A DNA stretch of 64,000 nt from the NCBI GenBank assembly GCA_015491905.1, contig WGGC01000041.1, positions 1 to 64,000 on the forward strand, given 5' to 3'. Source of the DNA: Bacteroidales bacterium. GTDB lineage: Bacteria > Bacteroidota > Bacteroidia > Bacteroidales > F082. Both the position numbers and the translations under genes were made by a program. The notes below the pieces were generated by a model, which saw nothing but the letters and a program-made list of their open reading frames with translations, did no database searches and was not told the origin of the DNA. Shown here piece by piece: positions 1-9,401 of the stretch (position 1 is the stretch's first letter; each line of letters starts with the position of its first letter).

Positions 1-1671
1 GTTATTTTCCTGACGCATTGCAAAGAACCGACAAATAAAACCACAACAAAGAAACCTACTGAGGTAATTTCAGACAGTGCTATGGTAGTGAGTGCGCGTA
101 GTGAAGCCAGCATGATAGGATTAAAAATTATGAAAAAAGGAGGTACGGCATTTGATGCTATGATTGCTACTGATTTAGCATTAACGGTTTCCTATCCATT
201 TGCCGGAAATATTGGAGGCGGAGGTTTTATGGTTTACAGAACCAAAGATGGGAAAACAGGAGCACTTGATTATAGGGAAAAGGCGCCTTTAAGAGCTTCA
301 AGAAACATGTATCTCGATAAAAATGGAAATGTGATACCAGGTAAAAGCACGCTGGGAGGGCTGGCTGTTGGCGTACCTGGAACAGTGGCAGGGCTATTTA
401 AAGTATATAAAAAATTCGGTACACTTCCTTTTGATTCACTAATTCAACCGGCCATTGATTTGGCAAAACGAGGAGTAGTGGTTACGGCAAAACAAGCCAG
501 AAGGTTAAACCATTACAGAGGATATTTCAGCAAAGTTAATAAACGGAATATTTTACTTGATAAAAAATGGAAAAAAGGTGATACTATTCGCTACCCGGCA
601 CTGGCACGCACATTAGAACGAATAAGAGACAATGGAAGAGATGAATTTTATAAAGGGAAAACAGCCAAAATGCTGTTGAAATATTTATCCGAACATGGTG
701 GAATTATGACCATTAATGACCTTGCTGATTATGAGGCAAAATGGAGGAAACCTATTATTTTCAACTATAAAGATTGTCGTATTATTTCAATGTCGCCACC
801 ATCAAGTGGGGGAATTTGTATGGCAGAAATTTTAAATGAAATAGAACCCTTTCCGGTAGCATCGCTAGGGCATAATACAACACGGTATATTCAGTTATTA
901 ACAGAAGCTGAACGAAGAGCTTTTGCAGACAGAGCATATTTCTTAGGTGATCCTGATTTTATAAAAATTCCGATTGACACTCTTATTTCCGAAGAATATG
1001 CACGCAGACGAATGCGTACTTTCAGTTGGAAACATGCCACCCCTTCTTCAGAGGTTTCACATGGAATTATCACGGGTTATGAAAGCATGCAAACCACGCA
1101 TTACTCCATTGTTGATGAATATGGTAATGCTGTATCTGTAACAACAACGCTAAATGGAGCCTACGGGTCAAAACTATATGTAAAAAAAGGAGGGTTTTTT
1201 TTGAATAATGAAATGGATGACTTCAGTGCAAAACCAGGAACGCCAAATCAATTTGGTCTTGTAGGAGCTGAGGCTAACAGTATTCAGCCAGGGAAGAGAA
1301 TGTTAAGTTCCATGACTCCTACAATAGTAGAAAAAAAGGGCAAATTATACATGGTATTAGGGTCGCCGGGAGGTTCTACAATAATTACTTCTGTAACGCA
1401 ATCCTTTTTAAATGTATATGAGTTTGGAATGACAATGCAAGCAGCTGTTGATTCTCCACGTTTTCATTCGCAATGGTTACCTGATGACATAAAAATGGAG
1501 CCGGGCGGTTTTACTGTGGAAGTACAAGATTCCTTAAAGCATTTGGGTTATGTTATAGATACCACAAATGCACCAGTAATTGGGAAAGTAGATGCTATCT
1601 TACGACTTCCAAATGGTAAACTTGAAGGCGGAGCAGACTATCGTGGAGATGATAATGCAATAGGGTTTTAA
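1..1671 (+). CDS. ggt: Gamma-glutamyltranspeptidase, lipoprotein form (5' end outside window)
   Basis: Hydrolyses or transfers the gamma-glutamyl group of glutathione and related peptides; an autoprocessed N-terminal nucleophile hydrolase. The frame is open from base 1 and the visible start reads V-I-F-L-T-H-C, a lipobox with its Cys at codon 7, so the gene begins just before the window and the ATG at base 82 is internal. Family marks are the segment GNIGGGGF near codon 70, the processing site Q-T-T-H-Y-S with nucleophile Thr at about codon 365, and the glycine loop GSPGG at about 454-458. The length of about 556 visible residues fits the full two-subunit precursor. The lipobox suggests membrane anchoring facing the periplasm or surface. 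Followed by the TetR gene on the same strand, which has its own promoter. Confidence 0.93.
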   Translation, partial: VIFLTHCKEPTNKTTTKKPTEVISDSAMVVSARSEASMIGLKIMKKGGTAFDAMIATDLALTVSYPFAGNIGGGGFMVYRTKDGKTGALDYREKAPLRASRNMYLDKNGNVIPGKSTLGGLAVGVPGTVAGLFKVYKKFGTLPFDSLIQPAIDLAKRGVVVTAKQARRLNHYRGYFSKVNKRNILLDKKWKKGDTIRYPALARTLERIRDNGRDEFYKGKTAKMLLKYLSEHGGIMTINDLADYEAKWRKPIIFNYKDCRIISMSPPSSGGICMAEILNEIEPFPVASLGHNTTRYIQLLTEAERRAFADRAYFLGDPDFIKIPIDTLISEEYARRRMRTFSWKHATPSSEVSHGIITGYESMQTTHYSIVDEYGNAVSVTTTLNGAYGSKLYVKKGGFFLNNEMDDFSAKPGTPNQFGLVGAEANSIQPGKRMLSSMTPTIVEKKGKLYMVLGSPGGSTIITSVTQSFLNVYEFGMTMQAAVDSPRFHSQWLPDDIKMEPGGFTVEVQDSLKHLGYVIDTTNAPVIGKVDAILRLPNGKLEGGADYRGDDNAIGF

Positions 1672-1764
1672 TTTATTACCATTGGATAAAATAATAATTT
1701 AATACTACATACTTAATTCTTTAATAATTTTTTTCAGATTTTATTTTTTTGTTAAAAAATTTTT

Positions 1765-1788
1765 TATTTTTGACCAATCGTTCAGTCA
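1765..1788 (+). promoter_or_regulatory. Bacteroidota -7 element overlapping a TetR-type operator
   Basis: TATTTTTG at 1765-1772 fits the TAnnTTTG consensus. The imperfect palindrome TGACCAATCGTTCAGTCA at 1771-1788 (arms TGAC/GTCA, centre near CG) shares its first two bases with the end of the -7 element and would cover the transcription start, 11 to 28 bases before the tetR-like ATG. The position predicts autorepression. I found no convincing TTG at the usual spacing upstream. Confidence 0.6.
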
Positions 1789-1798
1789 ATAAAATAAC

Positions 1799-2374
1799 AT
1801 GGCACCCAGAACAAAAAAACAGTTTGAGGAAATAAGGGAGAGACGAATTGAGTCGATAAAGAAAGTTGCATTCAGGTTATTTGCTAATCAAGGTTTTAAA
1901 GGCACCTCAATTGCTGATATTGCAAAAAAAGCAGGAATTTCAAAAGGTCTTATTTACAATTATTTTGAGAATAAAAATGATTTAGTAAAATCGATTATCA
2001 AAGATGGGTTCAATGATTTACTGGACTCTTTGCAATTTGATTTCACCAAATCCCTTACTCGGGAAGACATCATCTATTTAATTGATAAAAATTTTAAATT
2101 AATAAAAGAAGATACGGATTTTTGGAGGTTATATGCGGCAGTAATCACCCAACCCACTGTTGCTGAACTTGCAAAAGAAGATTTATATACAATTCTGGAG
2201 CCTTTTATTCAATCCATTTCTGCATACTACAAAACACAAGGTGTTTCCAATCCATTGGCTTACGGATATTTATTTGCAGCCATTCTTGATGGAGTAGGGT
2301 TAGACTACATGTTTGACCAGGATAATTATCCATTGGAGGATATTAAAAAATTAATTATTGAAAAAATTATTTAA
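1799..2374 (+). CDS. TetR/AcrR-family transcriptional regulator
   Basis: 191-residue repressor-type protein. The N-terminal TetR helix-turn-helix spans about residues 18-64, with the recognition part around 36-55 (TSIADIAKKAGISKGLIYNYF) and the usual F.NK.DL after it. The C-terminal ligand-binding half (about 70-190) is not assignable to a ligand. It is the first gene before the LolA-like/FtsX/ATPase operon on the same strand, and a palindrome sits on its own promoter. That suggests it controls itself and perhaps the exporter. The 154-base gap to the next gene contains a hairpin repeat, so co-transcription is uncertain. The effector is unknown. Confidence 0.9.
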   Translation: MAPRTKKQFEEIRERRIESIKKVAFRLFANQGFKGTSIADIAKKAGISKGLIYNYFENKNDLVKSIIKDGFNDLLDSLQFDFTKSLTREDIIYLIDKNFKLIKEDTDFWRLYAAVITQPTVAELAKEDLYTILEPFIQSISAYYKTQGVSNPLAYGYLFAAILDGVGLDYMFDQDNYPLEDIKKLIIEKII

Positions 2375-2402
2375 CATTACAACTATATATATTATGAAAT
2401 AT

Positions 2403-2528
2403 CCATTGTTGAATAATTATTAAATAACATTCACCCTGAGAAATTTTTGCTATTTCACAGGGCAAGAAGAATGCTTATTCCATTTTGTGAATTACCATTT
2501 GGCCAATGAAATATAAAATTATAAACAG
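2403..2528 (+). repeat. 126-bp hairpin-bearing intergenic repeat, copy 1
   Basis: Aligns without gaps to 14380-14505 at about 107 of 126 positions by hand. It holds an inner stem CCCTGAGAAA/TTTCACAGGG (one mismatch here) around a nine-base loop, and outer arms at about 2405-2421 and 2471-2487 that still pair with a few mismatches. An AT-rich tail, nearly identical in both copies (last 25 bases), ends directly at the ATG of the LolA-like gene. The function is unknown; it could be a mobile palindromic element or a structured 5' leader. Confidence 0.8.
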
Positions 2529-3320
2529 ATGAAAAGAATTATTCAAAAAGGAACTTTTATTTTATTGATAATATTTTTATTGCCAGCAACTATACTTGGG
2601 CAAAAAAGCCTAACTGCAAAAGAAGTTGTACAAAAATCTTTTAACAGGTTTTTAGGGAAAAGCAGTTTCAGCATTATGGAAATGAAAATTGAGAGGCCCA
2701 CGTGGAGCCGTAGTGTAACCATGCAAAACTGGTCGTTAGGCACGCAATATTATATCACATATATTACAGCACCTGCACGTGACAACGGAGAAGTTTTTTT
2801 AAAATATAAAAAAGATATGTGGAATTATATTCCTGCCATTAACAGGTTAATAAAAATCCCACCATCGATGATGATGCAGTCGTGGATGGGTTCAGATTTC
2901 ACAAATAACGATTTGATGAAGCAAAATAGTATTGTAACAGATTACACACATAAATTTAACAAAAGTGAAAAATATGGAGGGTATACATGTTATGTAATTA
3001 CACTGAAGCCTTTACCTGAAGCTGCTGTAGTATGGGGGAGTATTAAAATATGGATTGCCAAGTCGAATTTGAACGCACTCAAGACTGAATTCTTCGACAC
3101 ACATGGTAATTTGATAAAAACCGAAAAAGCCTCCAGGTTAAAAATTATGGGGGGAAGGCTGCTTCCATCATTTTTAGAAATGATTTCAAACACCAAAAAA
3201 GGACATCGCACGGTAATTAATATCATTTATCAAGAGTTTAACGTAAAAGGAATAAATGCAGGATTTTTTTCAATTCAGCGTATAAAAAGTTTAAGGCCAC
3301 GAACTATCAGAATTAAATAA
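2529..3320 (+). CDS. LolA-like outer membrane lipoprotein-sorting protein (COG2834 type)
   Basis: 263 residues with a signal peptide (hydrophobic core about 9-24, ending ILGQ), so periplasmic. The segment WNYIP..NR..K.PP......WMGSDFTNNDL is typical of the LolA-like family annotated as lipoprotein-sorting proteins, half-barrel folds that carry a lipid or lipoprotein acyl chain. This is not the canonical housekeeping LolA: it lies in an operon with two FtsX-type permeases and an ATPase, only 6 bases before the first permease. I infer a periplasmic carrier taking cargo from the transporter to the outer membrane. The start is fixed by the signal peptide and by the repeat block ending at the ATG. 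Confidence 0.8.
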   Translation: MKRIIQKGTFILLIIFLLPATILGQKSLTAKEVVQKSFNRFLGKSSFSIMEMKIERPTWSRSVTMQNWSLGTQYYITYITAPARDNGEVFLKYKKDMWNYIPAINRLIKIPPSMMMQSWMGSDFTNNDLMKQNSIVTDYTHKFNKSEKYGGYTCYVITLKPLPEAAVVWGSIKIWIAKSNLNALKTEFFDTHGNLIKTEKASRLKIMGGRLLPSFLEMISNTKKGHRTVINIIYQEFNVKGINAGFFSIQRIKSLRPRTIRIK

Positions 3321-3326
3321 AATTAA

Positions 3327-4550
3327 ATGAAATCCTTAGTAAAGATAGCCTGGAGAAGTCTGTGGAGGAACAGACGACGCACAATACTAACAGCAGCAGC
3401 AGTAGTTCTGGCTTTAGTATTGGCATTGTTTATGCGTTCTATGCAGTTTGGTTCATACGACCAGATGATACAGGCAGGTGTAAATCAAGTTGGATATTTG
3501 CAAGTTCACGACACAGGTTATTGGGAAAATCAATCTATCGACCGCGCATTTTTTTATAATAAAAATATAGGAGAAGCTATCAAAAAAATTCCTGAAATAC
3601 AAATGGCTATTCCAAAATTAGAAACATTTTCACTGGCTTCTTATGGAAAGCAAACCAAAGGGGTACTAATTTCCGGTATTAATCCCGTATTACAAAATAA
3701 AAAAACTCATCTTGGCAAGAAAATAGTTAAAGGTTCTTATTTATCAAACAAACAAAACGAAGTTCTTGTGGGCGACAACCTGGCCCGCTATCTCCATATT
3801 TCCATTGGAGATAGTCTGGTTTTACTTGGACAAGGATACAGAGGGATAACATCCTATGGTATTTATACGGTAAAGGGAATATTTCATTTACCATCTACAG
3901 AAATAAACAGCCAGGTAGTTTATATGAATTTAACAGCAGCTCAATATTTTGTTTATCCATATCAAAAAGGACTTCTCACAGGTATTTCCTTATATTTGAA
4001 AGATCCTTTAAAACTACAAGAAGTAAAACAGCAACTATCTGTTAGTTTGGGAAAGCACTATGAAATTATTTCCTGGAAAAAAGTACTTACCGACATATTA
4101 CAATCCATTAAGGTAGATAATATTTCCGGTCAAGTGATGCTATTGATACTATATATTATTGCGGCTTTTGGTATTTTCAGTACTACATTGATGATGACTA
4201 TGGAAAAAAGGAAACAATATGCCATAATGATCTCAATAGGAATGCAAAGAAGTAGATTGGTTTGGGTAAGTATTTTGGAAACCATTATCATCACTATAAC
4301 AGGAATTCTTGCAGGGCTTATTATTGTAACGCCAATACTTTTTTACTTACATGCCAACCCCATCCCTCTTACAGGTGAAATGAGTAAAGTTTATGAGCAA
4401 TTTAATATAGAACCTATTTTGCCTTTTGCTGTTAAGGCACATATTTTTATTAGCCAGACATTAATAATATTTGTATTATCAACTTTATCAACACTTTATC
4501 CAATTATTTATCTTTCACGATTTAATATTTTAAAGGCCTTTAGACACTAA
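3327..4550 (+). CDS. ABC transporter permease, FtsX/LolCE type (first of pair)
   Basis: 407-residue inner-membrane protein with the MacB/LolCE layout: one membrane helix near the N-terminus (about 20-37) after a basic WRSLWRNRRRT stretch, a large periplasmic domain (about 40-260), then three helices (about 265-290, 312-337, 370-396) forming the FtsX domain. Such permeases couple cytoplasmic ATP hydrolysis to extraction of lipoproteins or other substrates rather than channel transport. It sits 6 bases after the LolA-like gene and 12 before a second permease of the same design, consistent with a heterodimer like LolC/LolE. The substrate cannot be read from the sequence. Confidence 0.88.
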   Translation: MKSLVKIAWRSLWRNRRRTILTAAAVVLALVLALFMRSMQFGSYDQMIQAGVNQVGYLQVHDTGYWENQSIDRAFFYNKNIGEAIKKIPEIQMAIPKLETFSLASYGKQTKGVLISGINPVLQNKKTHLGKKIVKGSYLSNKQNEVLVGDNLARYLHISIGDSLVLLGQGYRGITSYGIYTVKGIFHLPSTEINSQVVYMNLTAAQYFVYPYQKGLLTGISLYLKDPLKLQEVKQQLSVSLGKHYEIISWKKVLTDILQSIKVDNISGQVMLLILYIIAAFGIFSTTLMMTMEKRKQYAIMISIGMQRSRLVWVSILETIIITITGILAGLIIVTPILFYLHANPIPLTGEMSKVYEQFNIEPILPFAVKAHIFISQTLIIFVLSTLSTLYPIIYLSRFNILKAFRH

Positions 4551-4562
4551 AAAATAAATTTT

Positions 4563-5801
4563 ATGTTACTTGCCATTGCATGGAGAAATATCTGGAGAAA
4601 CAAATTACGCAGCATTGTAATTTTTGCTGCAATTGGCATTGGAATTATTGGAGCTGTTATATCAGACGGTTATATGTCGGGATTAACAGATCAAAGGGTT
4701 AATGCAGCCATAGCCAATGAAGTTTCTGACATACAAATTCATAATCCAAAATTTTTAATTAACAATGAAATACAATATTTAATTCCAAATGCAGAAAAAA
4801 CAAAAAAAGTAATACAAAGATTATCACTTGTAAAAGGAGTAACATTACGATTAAAAATGCCTGCAATGGCATCTTCAGCAAATGCGGGAGCAGGAATAAC
4901 ATTATATGGAGTAAATCCAACCGATGAGAAAAAAGTAAGCGATATTTACAATCATATTGTCAAGGGGAAATATTTGACAGACTCTGGAAAGATTTCCACC
5001 GTTATTGGCAAAAAACTTTCCAAAAAGTTAAACCTTGGTATTGGAGATAAATTAATTATTACTCTAACTGACACAACAGGCACAATCACTAGTGGAGCAT
5101 TTAATATAGTTGGGATTTATAAAACTGCAAACGATCAGTTTGACGGAAAAACTGTTTTTGTAAATAAAAGGGATTTGGCTTCATTAGTAGGTTATCCCGT
5201 ACATACGGGTGACGAGATGGCTATTCGGTTAAAATCGGATACTGATACACCCATAATGATGAAAAAACTTAAAAAGATATTTTCTTCAGAAATAAAACAA
5301 AAAAAACTTATCATTCAAAGTTGGAGCCAGATACAGCCATTGCTTAAATCTATGATTCAAATGATGGATTACTTTTCTTACATATTTTTATTAATCATAC
5401 TTTTAGCATTGGCCTTTGCCATAGTAAATACAATGTTAATGGCAATTATGGAAAGGACCCGGGAGATTGGAATGCTAATGGCACTGGGAATGAACAAAAG
5501 AAAAATTTTTGTATTGATACTTTATGAAACAATTTTTCTCTCGGTTATTGGCGCAATAGCGGGATTAATTATTAGCATATTTATAGTCAGATTTTATTCC
5601 ATTCATGGTTTCGACCTTTCAAGTGTAGCCAAAGGTTTAAATTATATTGGTTACAGCTCCATTATATATTTTAGAGTCAACACCAATTTTTATATTATCA
5701 GTATCCTGTTAGTAATAATAATCGCCATTATTTCGGGAATATTTCCGGCACTAAAAGCTTTAAGGTTTCAGCCTGCAACTGCTGTCAGAGAAGATGTTTA
5801 A
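4563..5801 (+). CDS. ABC transporter permease, FtsX/LolCE type (second of pair)
   Basis: 412 residues, same topology as the preceding permease: N-terminal helix at about 15-35 after WRNIWRNK, a periplasmic domain to about 265, and three C-terminal helices. It contains the conserved FtsX stretch MERTREIGMLMALGMNKRKI (about 297-316), which is better preserved than in its partner (MEKRKQYAIMISIGMQ). That helps explain coupling to the ATPase encoded 17 bases downstream. Probably forms a heterodimer with the product of 3327-4550. Confidence 0.9.
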   Translation: MLLAIAWRNIWRNKLRSIVIFAAIGIGIIGAVISDGYMSGLTDQRVNAAIANEVSDIQIHNPKFLINNEIQYLIPNAEKTKKVIQRLSLVKGVTLRLKMPAMASSANAGAGITLYGVNPTDEKKVSDIYNHIVKGKYLTDSGKISTVIGKKLSKKLNLGIGDKLIITLTDTTGTITSGAFNIVGIYKTANDQFDGKTVFVNKRDLASLVGYPVHTGDEMAIRLKSDTDTPIMMKKLKKIFSSEIKQKKLIIQSWSQIQPLLKSMIQMMDYFSYIFLLIILLALAFAIVNTMLMAIMERTREIGMLMALGMNKRKIFVLILYETIFLSVIGAIAGLIISIFIVRFYSIHGFDLSSVAKGLNYIGYSSIIYFRVNTNFYIISILLVIIIAIISGIFPALKALRFQPATAVREDV

Positions 5802-5818
5802 TCAGTAAAAAATTTATT

Positions 5819-6508
5819 ATGAGTATAATTGAAATAAAAAATGTTTTTAAAACTTATAACGAGACCAGCGTTCCGGTTCATGCCTTAAATGGCATTAATT
5901 TAAAAATCGGGAAAGGTGAATTTACTGCAATTGTTGGGCCTTCGGGATCGGGCAAAACAACTTTATTAAATATAATAGGTGGGCTGGACTTACCTTCAAA
6001 AGGAGATGTTTTTATTGAAGACGTTAATTTAAAGAATTTAAGCTCCAGACAACTCATTGATTTCAGGCTTCATAATATTGGTTTTGTTTTCCAGGCATAT
6101 AATTTAATTCCTGTATTAACAGCCTTAGAAAATACTGAATTTATCATGGAGCTACAGCAAGTTCCCAAAAAAGAAAGAGAGCAGAAAGCAATAAGATTAT
6201 TAGAAACAGTAGGTATTGGAGATAAAAAAGATCATAAACCGGGGCAGCTTTCCGGCGGACAACAACAAAGGGTTGCCGTGGCAAGGGCACTGGCATCACA
6301 GCCTAAATATATTATTGCCGATGAACCAACAGCAAACCTTGATTCGAAAGCTACAGAAGAATTGCTGGATTTAATGAGAAATATGAATAAACAATATCAT
6401 ACAACATTTATTTTTGCTACACATGACCAAAGGGTTATGGACAGGGCAAGGAGAATTGTTACAATTGACGATGGGAAAATAATTTCAGATGAACAAACAG
6501 AAAAATAA
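5819..6508 (+). CDS. ABC transporter ATPase, LolD/MacB-type
   Basis: 229-residue nucleotide-binding subunit with all motifs intact: Walker A GPSGSGKTT (40-48), Q-loop at Q92 (FVFQAYNLIP), signature LSGGQ (144-148), Walker B IIADEP (165-170), and the switch His in FATHD near 204. The length and the LIPVLTALEN segment are typical of the LolD/MacB subfamily that partners FtsX-type permeases. It powers the two permeases encoded just upstream. Its 3' end overlaps the longest reading frame of the next gene, though that gene probably starts at 6531. Confidence 0.93.
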   Translation: MSIIEIKNVFKTYNETSVPVHALNGINLKIGKGEFTAIVGPSGSGKTTLLNIIGGLDLPSKGDVFIEDVNLKNLSSRQLIDFRLHNIGFVFQAYNLIPVLTALENTEFIMELQQVPKKEREQKAIRLLETVGIGDKKDHKPGQLSGGQQQRVAVARALASQPKYIIADEPTANLDSKATEELLDLMRNMNKQYHTTFIFATHDQRVMDRARRIVTIDDGKIISDEQTEK

Positions 6509-6530
6509 GAATAATATATATTTACCTCTA

Positions 6531-7715
6531 ATGCATAGAAAATTAAAGGCAAATAAATTTATCAGGAATATATTTCTATTTTCTATAATTTTTATAGTAT
6601 CCCCAAATTTACATGCCCAGCAAAACAGTCAGGTAACCTTTCATGGTTTTCTAGAATATACAAATACTACATGGGCTCCGGCCGCTAGTAACCAATGGGT
6701 AGGATTTTCAGGTATTCATAACCGCATTGACATTCATTGGTATCCAGGAAACAATATTACATTTCACCTGGGCCTGCGAAACAATATAGAATTTGGATCA
6801 ATGTTGGCAAAATTTTATCCAATTTACAATAACTACCTAACTCGTCAGAATGGATGGATGGATCTTACCTTTAAACTAACCGAGGGTCGATCATATATTT
6901 TATACAGTAACATTGACAGGATGAACTTCAAATGGACAATAAAAAACCTTGAAATTTCTATAGGCAGGCAACGCATTAATTGGGGTATCAATTTGATATG
7001 GAACCCAAATGATATTTTTAATACATATAACTATTTCAATTTCGATTATATAGAACGCCCGGGTAGTGATGCTGTGTTATTGCAATATTATACGGGAGCT
7101 CTGTCATCTATCCAGGTAGCTGCAAAGCTGGATAAGAATAAACAACTTACTGCAGCCGTTAATTATAAATTTAACGCCTTAAATTATGATTTTCAAATTA
7201 TTGGTGGCATAATGAATAAAAATATAGTTGCCGGAATAGGCTGGGCAGGCCAGATAGGAGGAGCAGGTTTTACCGGTGAGGGAAGTTATTTTAACAGCGC
7301 AGAGCATTTCAGTGATTCAACAGGCCAGTTAATTTTTTCCATTGGTGCCAATTACACTTTTAAAAAAGGGCTTTATCTAAACACATCTTTTATATATAAC
7401 AGTAAAGGAGCTACAGGTAATGCAGGTTTTAGAAATCTTTTTGAAATGGGAAGCCTATCACCAAAAACCCTTACTCTTGCCAGAACAGAAATATTTGGAG
7501 AAATATCTTATCCATTTACACCTTTAATTAAAGGAGATTTTTCTACCATATTAAACCCATGGGACGGTTCTGCTTTTTTAGGTCCATCTTTAACTTTCAA
7601 TCTTACCGAAAACATGGAACTATATGTTATGGGGCAACTTTTTACCGGTAAGAAGGGTACAGAATATGGACAATTTGGCCAAATGTATTACATGCGCTTA
7701 AAATGGTCCTTTTAA
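6531..7715 (+). CDS. Outer-membrane beta-barrel protein of the exporter operon
   Basis: Predicted secreted barrel of about 394 residues. From the ATG at 6531 it has a signal peptide (MHRKLK start, hydrophobic core, ending LHAQ), followed by alternating aromatic-rich strands and a C-terminal RLKWSF with a final Phe, typical of barrels inserted by the BAM machinery. The frame extends to an ATG at 6489, but that would put about 30 residues before the hydrophobic core and overlap the ATPase gene by 20 bases, so I prefer 6531 (22-base gap, similar to the other gaps in the operon). It resembles porin-like proteins of the DUF1302 kind only loosely. Context suggests it is the outer-membrane end, or the cargo, of the LolA-like/FtsX system. 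Confidence 0.7.
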   Translation: MHRKLKANKFIRNIFLFSIIFIVSPNLHAQQNSQVTFHGFLEYTNTTWAPAASNQWVGFSGIHNRIDIHWYPGNNITFHLGLRNNIEFGSMLAKFYPIYNNYLTRQNGWMDLTFKLTEGRSYILYSNIDRMNFKWTIKNLEISIGRQRINWGINLIWNPNDIFNTYNYFNFDYIERPGSDAVLLQYYTGALSSIQVAAKLDKNKQLTAAVNYKFNALNYDFQIIGGIMNKNIVAGIGWAGQIGGAGFTGEGSYFNSAEHFSDSTGQLIFSIGANYTFKKGLYLNTSFIYNSKGATGNAGFRNLFEMGSLSPKTLTLARTEIFGEISYPFTPLIKGDFSTILNPWDGSAFLGPSLTFNLTENMELYVMGQLFTGKKGTEYGQFGQMYYMRLKWSF

Positions 7716-7848
7716 TCGTTTATTTTTCAATTTTAAAACACCATTTGGTTTTTTAATTGAAAAAATAACTATAATCAGAAATAAATATCTGTGCCTAAAA
7801 AAGTAATGATTAAAGTTTTTTTAACAACCGTAAATCATAACTTCTTAC

Positions 7849-7856
7849 TACCTTTG
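7849..7856 (+). promoter_or_regulatory. -7 promoter element for pepD
   Basis: TACCTTTG matches TAnnTTTG and ends 21 bases before the pepD ATG. No TTG element at standard spacing is evident. Confidence 0.55.
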
Positions 7857-7877
7857 TTTTCATAAAAAATTACAGCT

Positions 7878-9341
7878 ATGAATGAAGAATTATTAAAATT
7901 ACAGCCTTTTAAAGTATGGTATTTCTTTAAAGATATATTATCCATTCCAAGACCCTCAAAAAAGGAAGGTAAAATTGTTGATTATCTGATAAAATTCGCA
8001 AAAGACCGACATTTGGAGGTTCATAAAGATGATGTAGGAAACGTATTAATCAGAAAGCCTGCTACACGAGGAATGGAAAGCAGAAAGGCAGTAGCTTTGC
8101 AAAGTCATGTAGATATGGTTTGCGAAAAAAATAGTGATAAAATCCATGACTTTGAAAAAGACCCAATAGAAACATACATTGATAATGGATGGGTAAAAGC
8201 CAAAGGCACTACTTTAGGTGCAGACGATGGTATTGGTGTAGCTGCTGCATTGGCATTACTTGATGCAGATGATATTCCGCACGGGCCAATAGAAAGTTTA
8301 TTTACCATAGATGAAGAAACCGGACTAACAGGAGCTTTTGGTTTAAAACCCGGATTTCTAAAAAGTACAATTCTTCTAAATCTGGATTCAGAAGATGAAG
8401 GACTGTTATATATTGGTTGCGCAGGAGGCCAAGATACTTTGGCATGGTTATCTTATAAAAAAGAAGAAATCCCTGTAAATTATAAAGCCGTTAAAATTAT
8501 GATTTCAGGTTTAACAGGTGGTCATTCCGGTGATGATATAAACAAAGGAAGGGCTAATGCAAATAAACTATTGAATCGTTTTTTATGGAAAACTAAAGAA
8601 CAATATGACCTAAAACTTTCTGTTTTTGACGGAGGAAATTTACGGAATGCCATTGCCCGAGAAGCTTATGCTGTAATTTTAGTTCCGGATAATAAATATG
8701 AGTCCTTTTTAAAGGAAGTCTCAAAATATGAAGAAATTTATAAAAACGAATTTCATATTACAGAGCCGGAATTAAAATTTAAATATAAGGATATAGAAAA
8801 ACCTGAAAATATTATTTCAGATAAAGATTTTACCCTTCTTACCAACGCACTATATGCATGTCCACATGGTGTAATCACCATGTCGCAAGACATTAAGGAT
8901 TTTGTCGAAACCTCCACAAATCTGGCATCTGTAAAATTTAAAGATGATAAAATTGTAATAACAACAAGCCAGAGGAGTTCTGTTGAGACAGAAAAAGATG
9001 ACGTTACAAACATGGTCGTTAGTGTATTTAATCTTGCTAATGCAACAACAGAAACAACTGATGGATATCCAGGCTGGACTCCAAATCCCGATTCAGAAAT
9101 AGTAGATTTAACAAAAAATATTTATGAAAAGTTATTTCAAAATAAACCCGAAGTATTAGCAATACATGCAGGACTAGAATGTGGATTAATTGGAGATAAA
9201 TATCCAGGCATGGATATGATTTCTTTCGGCCCTACTATTAAAGGCGCACATTCTCCTGATGAGAGATTAGAAATTAAATCGGTTCAAAAATTTTGGGATT
9301 TACTTCTAGCCATTTTAAAGGATATACCGGAAGAAAATTAA
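7878..9341 (+). CDS. pepD: Aminoacyl-histidine dipeptidase (cytosolic non-specific dipeptidase, M20C)
   Basis: 487-residue di-zinc peptidase that cleaves Xaa-His and other dipeptides in the cytoplasm. Metal and catalytic sites of the M20C family are present: SHVDMVCEKN (H77, D79), GADDGIG with bridging D116, acid-base glutamate in DEETG (E146/E147), NLDSEDEG (D170), and a final His in GAHSPDERLEI. There is no signal peptide. The length is normal for the family. It stands alone, with its own -7 element upstream and a different transcription unit downstream. The start is supported by the typical N-terminus and the promoter distance. Confidence 0.95.
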   Translation: MNEELLKLQPFKVWYFFKDILSIPRPSKKEGKIVDYLIKFAKDRHLEVHKDDVGNVLIRKPATRGMESRKAVALQSHVDMVCEKNSDKIHDFEKDPIETYIDNGWVKAKGTTLGADDGIGVAAALALLDADDIPHGPIESLFTIDEETGLTGAFGLKPGFLKSTILLNLDSEDEGLLYIGCAGGQDTLAWLSYKKEEIPVNYKAVKIMISGLTGGHSGDDINKGRANANKLLNRFLWKTKEQYDLKLSVFDGGNLRNAIAREAYAVILVPDNKYESFLKEVSKYEEIYKNEFHITEPELKFKYKDIEKPENIISDKDFTLLTNALYACPHGVITMSQDIKDFVETSTNLASVKFKDDKIVITTSQRSSVETEKDDVTNMVVSVFNLANATTETTDGYPGWTPNPDSEIVDLTKNIYEKLFQNKPEVLAIHAGLECGLIGDKYPGMDMISFGPTIKGAHSPDERLEIKSVQKFWDLLLAILKDIPEEN

Positions 9342-9401
9342 GTTTTATTTTTTATTTAAAAAATAATTAAAATTTGAACATCATTTTTTTGTAGGATTTT
9401 T

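Noticed and set aside
7723-7765. Hairpin TTTTTCAATT...AATTGAAAAA after the exporter operon
   Set aside because: Stem is AT-only and no T run follows on the plus strand; weak as a terminator.
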